Source: Bacillota bacterium
GTDB lineage: Bacteria > Bacillota > Clostridia > Oscillospirales > Acutalibacteraceae
Length of the DNA stretch: 64,000 nt
Assembly (NCBI GenBank): GCA_023410445.1
Contig: JAEYPT010000008.1
Span: 377,037 to 441,036 of the forward strand
Direction: 5' to 3'
The translations under genes and the position numbers were made by a program. Under the pieces are notes generated by a model. The model had not been told where the DNA came from and ran no database searches. It saw only the letters and a program-made list of their open reading frames with translations. Positions 60,914-64,000 of the stretch are shown here, piece by piece; the stretch's first letter is position 1; each line of letters starts with the position of its first letter.

Positions 60914-63475
60914 ATGAACCAAAAATTCAATGTAATAGGCATGACGTGCTCGGCCTGCTCGGCACGGGTGGATAAGGGCGTCCGTAAGGTGCCAGGTGTT
61001 CGGGAGGCTAGTGTAAATCTGCTCACAAACAGCATGACCGTTGATTACGACGAAACCAACACAGACAACGACAAGATCATCCGGGCGGTCGCGGACGCAG
61101 GCTACGGTGCTTCCCTTTTTGCACGTGGAGCGGAAAGCGGCTTAAAAAGCCCCGGCAGCGAATCCAATCTGATGGAAGACCAGATGCGGAATATGAAGAT
61201 GCGACTGAGCGTGTCTTTTTTATTTCTAATCCCGCTCCTCTATTTTGCGATGGGCGAAATGCTAGGTCTCCCGTTGCCGCCGGTCCTTATGGGCATGGAG
61301 AACGCTGTCAATATCGGATTTCTGCAGCTTTTACTGACCCTGCCGATCATATATGTTAACCGGACCTATTATCAACGCGGATTCAAAGCTCTTGTGCATA
61401 GGGCTCCCAACATGGATTCGCTGATCGCCATCGGCTCGGCGGCAGCTGTAGCCTACGGAGTCTTCGCCATTTTCCAGATCGGCTACGGTATGGGGCACAA
61501 TCTTCCGGAGCTGGTCCATCAGTATATGATGGATCTGTACTTCGAATCGGCCGGTACGATTCTCACGCTAATCACGCTTGGAAAATTTCTTGAAACGCGC
61601 TCCAAAGGAAAGACTACGGATGCGATCAGTAAGCTAATGAATCTCGCGCCCAAGACCGCGACGGTGCTCCGTGACCTTCAGGAAAAGGAAATCCCGGTGG
61701 GAGACGTCGTCGTGGGTGACTTGGTCCTGGTGCGCCCAGGGCAAAGCATCCCGGTGGACGGTGTGATCGTGGAGGGCAGTTCCTCCGTGGATCAGTCCGC
61801 CTTAACGGGTGAAAGCATCCCGGTGGAAAAACAGCCCGGTGATAAAGTGATAGCGGCATCAATTAACAAGGTGGGATTCTTCAAATTCCGGGCGCAAAAG
61901 GTCGGCAGCGATACCACCCTAGCCAAGATCATCGAGCTAGTCGACGAGGCCAGCTCCTCAAAAGCGCCAATTGCCAAGCTCGCCGATAAGGTAAGTGGAA
62001 TCTTTGTCCCCGTGGTGATCGCAATCGCAGTGGCCGCGACAGGCATCTGGCTGCTCCTCGGGCAGCCGTTTTCCTTTGCGCTCTCCATTGGGATCGCAGT
62101 CCTCGTGATCTCCTGCCCGTGCGCGCTCGGTCTCGCAACGCCCGTCGCCATCATGGTAGGCACCGGAAAAGGCGCATCCAACGGCATCCTGATCAAATCG
62201 GGAGAAGCTCTGGAAACCGCTCACACCGTAAAAACGGTGGTGCTCGACAAAACAGGTACGGTCACGGAGGGCAAACCGAGAGTGACCGACGTAGTTCCGG
62301 CAGATCAGGTTGATGATCGGACACTGCTTGAAATCGCTGCATGCATCGAAAAGCCATCCGAACATCCGTTGGCAGACGCGATTATCGAGAGGGCAAAAGA
62401 CGATGAAATCGAGTTAATCAGCACTGAATCCTTCACCTCTGTCCCAGGGCGCGGCGTGGTGGCCGAACTTAGCGGTAAAACCTACGCGGCAGGAAATCTC
62501 TCCTTCATGGAAGAACGAAAGATCGATATAGACATTTTCGGCGGAGTTTCGGAAGCGCTCGCCGAAAACGGCAAGACACCACTCTTTTTTGCGGATGAAA
62601 ACCGGCTCCTCGGCGTCATCGCAGTGGCAGACGTAGTGAAACCGACCAGCAAGGCCGCCATTGAACAATTCAAGAGGATGGGAATCGATGTGGTGATGCT
62701 GACCGGCGACAACAAAAGGACGGCGGAAGCGATCCGCAAACAGCTCGGCATCGACCGAGTCGTGGCCGAAGTGCTTCCCCAGGATAAAGAGAGCCAAGTC
62801 CGCGCCATTCAGGAAAGCGGAAAGAAAGTCGCCATGATCGGCGACGGCATCAACGACGCGCCCGCCCTCGCGCGGGCCGACGTTGGCATCGCAATCGGCG
62901 CCGGGACAGACATAGCCATTGATTCGGCGGACATCGTCCTGATGAAGAGCGACCTGATGGACGCGGTCACCGCGATCGAACTCAGCCGTGCCACTATCCG
63001 AAACATTAAGCAAAATCTGTTCTGGGCGTTCTTCTACAACAGCATCGGCATTCCTCTTGCGGCAGGTGTGTTCTACTACCTGTTTGGCTGGAAGCTGAAT
63101 CCGATGTTCGGAGCTGCGGCCATGAGTATGAGCTCGGTATGCGTGGTTTTAAATGCGCTGAGACTAAGGTTCTTCAAGCCCAAGCATGCCAACCAAAATC
63201 AGCAGGTAAATCAAAATATAAATAATAATAACAAAGGAGAATTGGAAACAATGAAAAAAGTTGTTTTAATCAACGGGATGAGCTGTGAGCACTGCCAGGC
63301 GAGGGTGGAAAAGGCCTTGAACGCCATCGACGGCGTAGTAGCGAAAGTCAATTTGAAAAAGAACATCGCGGTGGTGGATCTCAAAAGCGAGATCGAGGAT
63401 CAGGTACTCAAGAACGCTGTCAACGGAGCGGGCTATGAGGCAGTTTCGATTTCGGACCATAAGGGCCTGTTTTGA
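60914..63475 (+). CDS. copA: Cu+-exporting P1B-type ATPase with C-terminal CopZ domain
   Basis: Copper efflux ATPase in the cell membrane. In 853 residues: an N-terminal metal-binding domain (GMTCSAC, Cys12/15), eight membrane helices, TGE (298-300), the transport motif CPC (401-403), DKTGT (Asp445), HP in SEHPLAD, and GDGIND (643-648). A C-terminal second metal-binding domain (GMSCEHC, Cys791/794) follows an Asn/Gln-rich linker; it equals a stand-alone CopZ chaperone. GGAGG lies 13 bases before the ATG. Controlled by the CsoR operator upstream and followed by csoR. Confidence 0.95.
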   Translation: MNQKFNVIGMTCSACSARVDKGVRKVPGVREASVNLLTNSMTVDYDETNTDNDKIIRAVADAGYGASLFARGAESGLKSPGSESNLMEDQMRNMKMRLSVSFLFLIPLLYFAMGEMLGLPLPPVLMGMENAVNIGFLQLLLTLPIIYVNRTYYQRGFKALVHRAPNMDSLIAIGSAAAVAYGVFAIFQIGYGMGHNLPELVHQYMMDLYFESAGTILTLITLGKFLETRSKGKTTDAISKLMNLAPKTATVLRDLQEKEIPVGDVVVGDLVLVRPGQSIPVDGVIVEGSSSVDQSALTGESIPVEKQPGDKVIAASINKVGFFKFRAQKVGSDTTLAKIIELVDEASSSKAPIAKLADKVSGIFVPVVIAIAVAATGIWLLLGQPFSFALSIGIAVLVISCPCALGLATPVAIMVGTGKGASNGILIKSGEALETAHTVKTVVLDKTGTVTEGKPRVTDVVPADQVDDRTLLEIAACIEKPSEHPLADAIIERAKDDEIELISTESFTSVPGRGVVAELSGKTYAAGNLSFMEERKIDIDIFGGVSEALAENGKTPLFFADENRLLGVIAVADVVKPTSKAAIEQFKRMGIDVVMLTGDNKRTAEAIRKQLGIDRVVAEVLPQDKESQVRAIQESGKKVAMIGDGINDAPALARADVGIAIGAGTDIAIDSADIVLMKSDLMDAVTAIELSRATIRNIKQNLFWAFFYNSIGIPLAAGVFYYLFGWKLNPMFGAAAMSMSSVCVVLNALRLRFFKPKHANQNQQVNQNINNNNKGELETMKKVVLINGMSCEHCQARVEKALNAIDGVVAKVNLKKNIAVVDLKSEIEDQVLKNAVNGAGYEAVSISDHKGLF
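63251..63475 (+). CDS. possible internally initiated CopZ-like copper chaperone
   Basis: Nested in frame within the ATPase gene. The linker DNA contains AAGGAG eleven bases before an ATG that begins MKKVVLINGMSCEHC, exactly where a free CopZ would start. Independent translation would yield a 74-residue chaperone beside the fused form. This is inference from the ribosome site; no experimental support is available here. Confidence 0.4.
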   Translation: MKKVVLINGMSCEHCQARVEKALNAIDGVVAKVNLKKNIAVVDLKSEIEDQVLKNAVNGAGYEAVSISDHKGLF

Positions 63476-63502
63476 CGATAATACGAAAGGCGGGTCATAT
63501 TT

Positions 63503-63772
63503 ATGAAAGCAGATAAAGCAACGATTACAAACAGTCTAAAGACGGTGCGCGGACAGATCGACGGAGTACTGAAAATGGTCGAAGAAGACAGATACTGCAT
63601 CGATATCTCCACGCAGCTACTCGCGATCCAGGCGATCCTCCGCAACGTTAACAAGGAGGTGCTTCATGCTCATCTGAACTGCTGTGTGGCGGAAGCGTTC
63701 AAGAATGGCGGAGGCGACGCCCAGCAAAAAATCAAAGAAATCATCGGCATCATCGACAAGTTGTCGAAATAA
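63503..63772 (+). CDS. csoR: copper-sensing repressor CsoR
   Basis: An 89-residue all-helical DUF156 repressor. The Cu(I) ligands are present at the expected spacing: Cys32, His57 and Cys61 (compare Cys36, His61, Cys65 of the Mycobacterium tuberculosis protein). It releases the copA operator on binding copper. AAGGCGGG precedes the ATG; 27 bases after copA. Confidence 0.94.
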   Translation: MKADKATITNSLKTVRGQIDGVLKMVEEDRYCIDISTQLLAIQAILRNVNKEVLHAHLNCCVAEAFKNGGGDAQQKIKEIIGIIDKLSK

Positions 63773-63841
63773 TTCTATTATAGGTGGCTGCCACCGAAGA
63801 GGTTCGTTAAAGTTATTGTTATGGCGGGCATGTGTTGCTAT

Positions 63842-63951
63842 GGGCGTCGGTCGCCCTTGTTATTGCTACGTCCAAAATCAAAACCACGCGTTGAACGCGT
63901 GGTATGCACAAGCCCTAGAAGGGCATATTACCGGCAAGCCTCTTAAGAGGC
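63842..63951. repeat. cluster of four small hairpins at right edge
   Basis: In 110 bases there are four inverted repeats: GGGCG/CGCCC, ACCACGCG/CGCGTGGT, GCCC/GGGC and GCCTCT/AGAGGC. They lie after csoR in a stretch without a gene. The series resembles the structured ends of IS200/IS605-family elements, but no transposase or TnpB is in the window, which stops 49 bases later. The first may act as a terminator for csoR, though no T-run follows closely. Confidence 0.45.
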
Positions 63952-64000
63952 ACTGAAAGATCCGCCAGCCGCATCACTTTCTCAGGCCGCCGCTAAAGCG

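Noticed and set aside
1..64000. CRISPR arrays, tRNA, rRNA, prophage or transposase genes
   Set aside because: No spaced direct repeats, tRNA-like cloverleafs or recombinase frames were seen in a full reading.

Overview
The window looks like the chromosome of an anaerobic, spore-forming Firmicute of class Clostridia, probably near the Oscillospirales/Ruminococcaceae-type fermenters. Reasons: a gerA-type spore germination operon, a T-box riboswitch, Shine-Dalgarno-rich short intergenic gaps, a ferredoxin-linked group 4 [NiFe] hydrogenase, and oxygen-sensitive molybdenum/tungsten enzymes. No rRNA, tRNA or CRISPR array was seen. Genus cannot be fixed from sequence reading alone.

Layout. (1) 0.2-4.3 kb, plus strand: GerA/GerC/small membrane protein/GerB germinant receptor operon, closed by a terminator. 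(2) 4.3-23.5 kb, one unbroken minus-strand run: a ferredoxin and a shortened aldehyde:ferredoxin oxidoreductase-like protein; a six-gene Ech/Mbh-like membrane hydrogenase whose proton-pumping subunit is one 1267-residue fusion; hypA and a hypC-hypD fusion; moaC and moaA; and a complete F1Fo ATP synthase operon (atpI-like, B, E, F, H, A, G, D, C). (3) 23.8-29.8 kb: an AraC-type regulator, then hypE, hypF, hypB, a MOSC protein and mogA on the minus strand. With region 2 this makes a full Hyp set. (4) 30.0-48.2 kb, plus strand: a long molybdenum-hydroxylase system. It holds a ferredoxin, a Desulfovibrio-MOP-like aldehyde oxidoreductase, a flavin/dicluster/HdrB-like fusion, a small CxxC protein, a methyltransferase, a C-GCAxxG-C-C protein, a radical SAM protein, an AMP-dependent ligase, a histidine phosphatase, a nucleotidyltransferase, a MoeA-like protein, ModABC, an XdhC, a cysteine desulfurase and a molbindin. 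The order of the MOP-to-nucleotidyltransferase genes matches, as I recall it, the DVU1559-DVU1551 block of Desulfovibrio vulgaris. (5) 48.4-53.3 kb: a DUF4085 protein, a CPA2 antiporter behind an attenuator-like leader, a DUF421 membrane protein, a C39-like peptidase and a CDF transporter. (6) 53.5-60.7 kb, minus: an M20 peptidase and an oligopeptide ABC transporter under a T-box riboswitch. (7) 60.8-63.8 kb: a CsoR-regulated copper ATPase carrying a C-terminal CopZ domain. (8) The right edge ends in a run of small hairpins.

How it works together (inference): aldehydes are oxidised by the Mo enzyme, with the W-type AOR relative as a possible second route, and electrons go to ferredoxins. The membrane hydrogenase re-oxidises ferredoxin with H2 release and ion pumping, and the ATP synthase uses the gradient. 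The c subunit lacks the usual Na+ ligands, so proton coupling is likely. Moco synthesis, Ni-Fe centre assembly, molybdate uptake and Moco sulfuration genes lie around these enzymes.

Most notable: the poorly characterised MOP maturation/electron-transfer block; a conserved SD-hairpin-ATG arrangement in front of the two ferredoxin genes; the fused 'two and a half' antiporter-module subunit; and a CopA-CopZ fusion whose linker still encodes an internal ribosome binding site.
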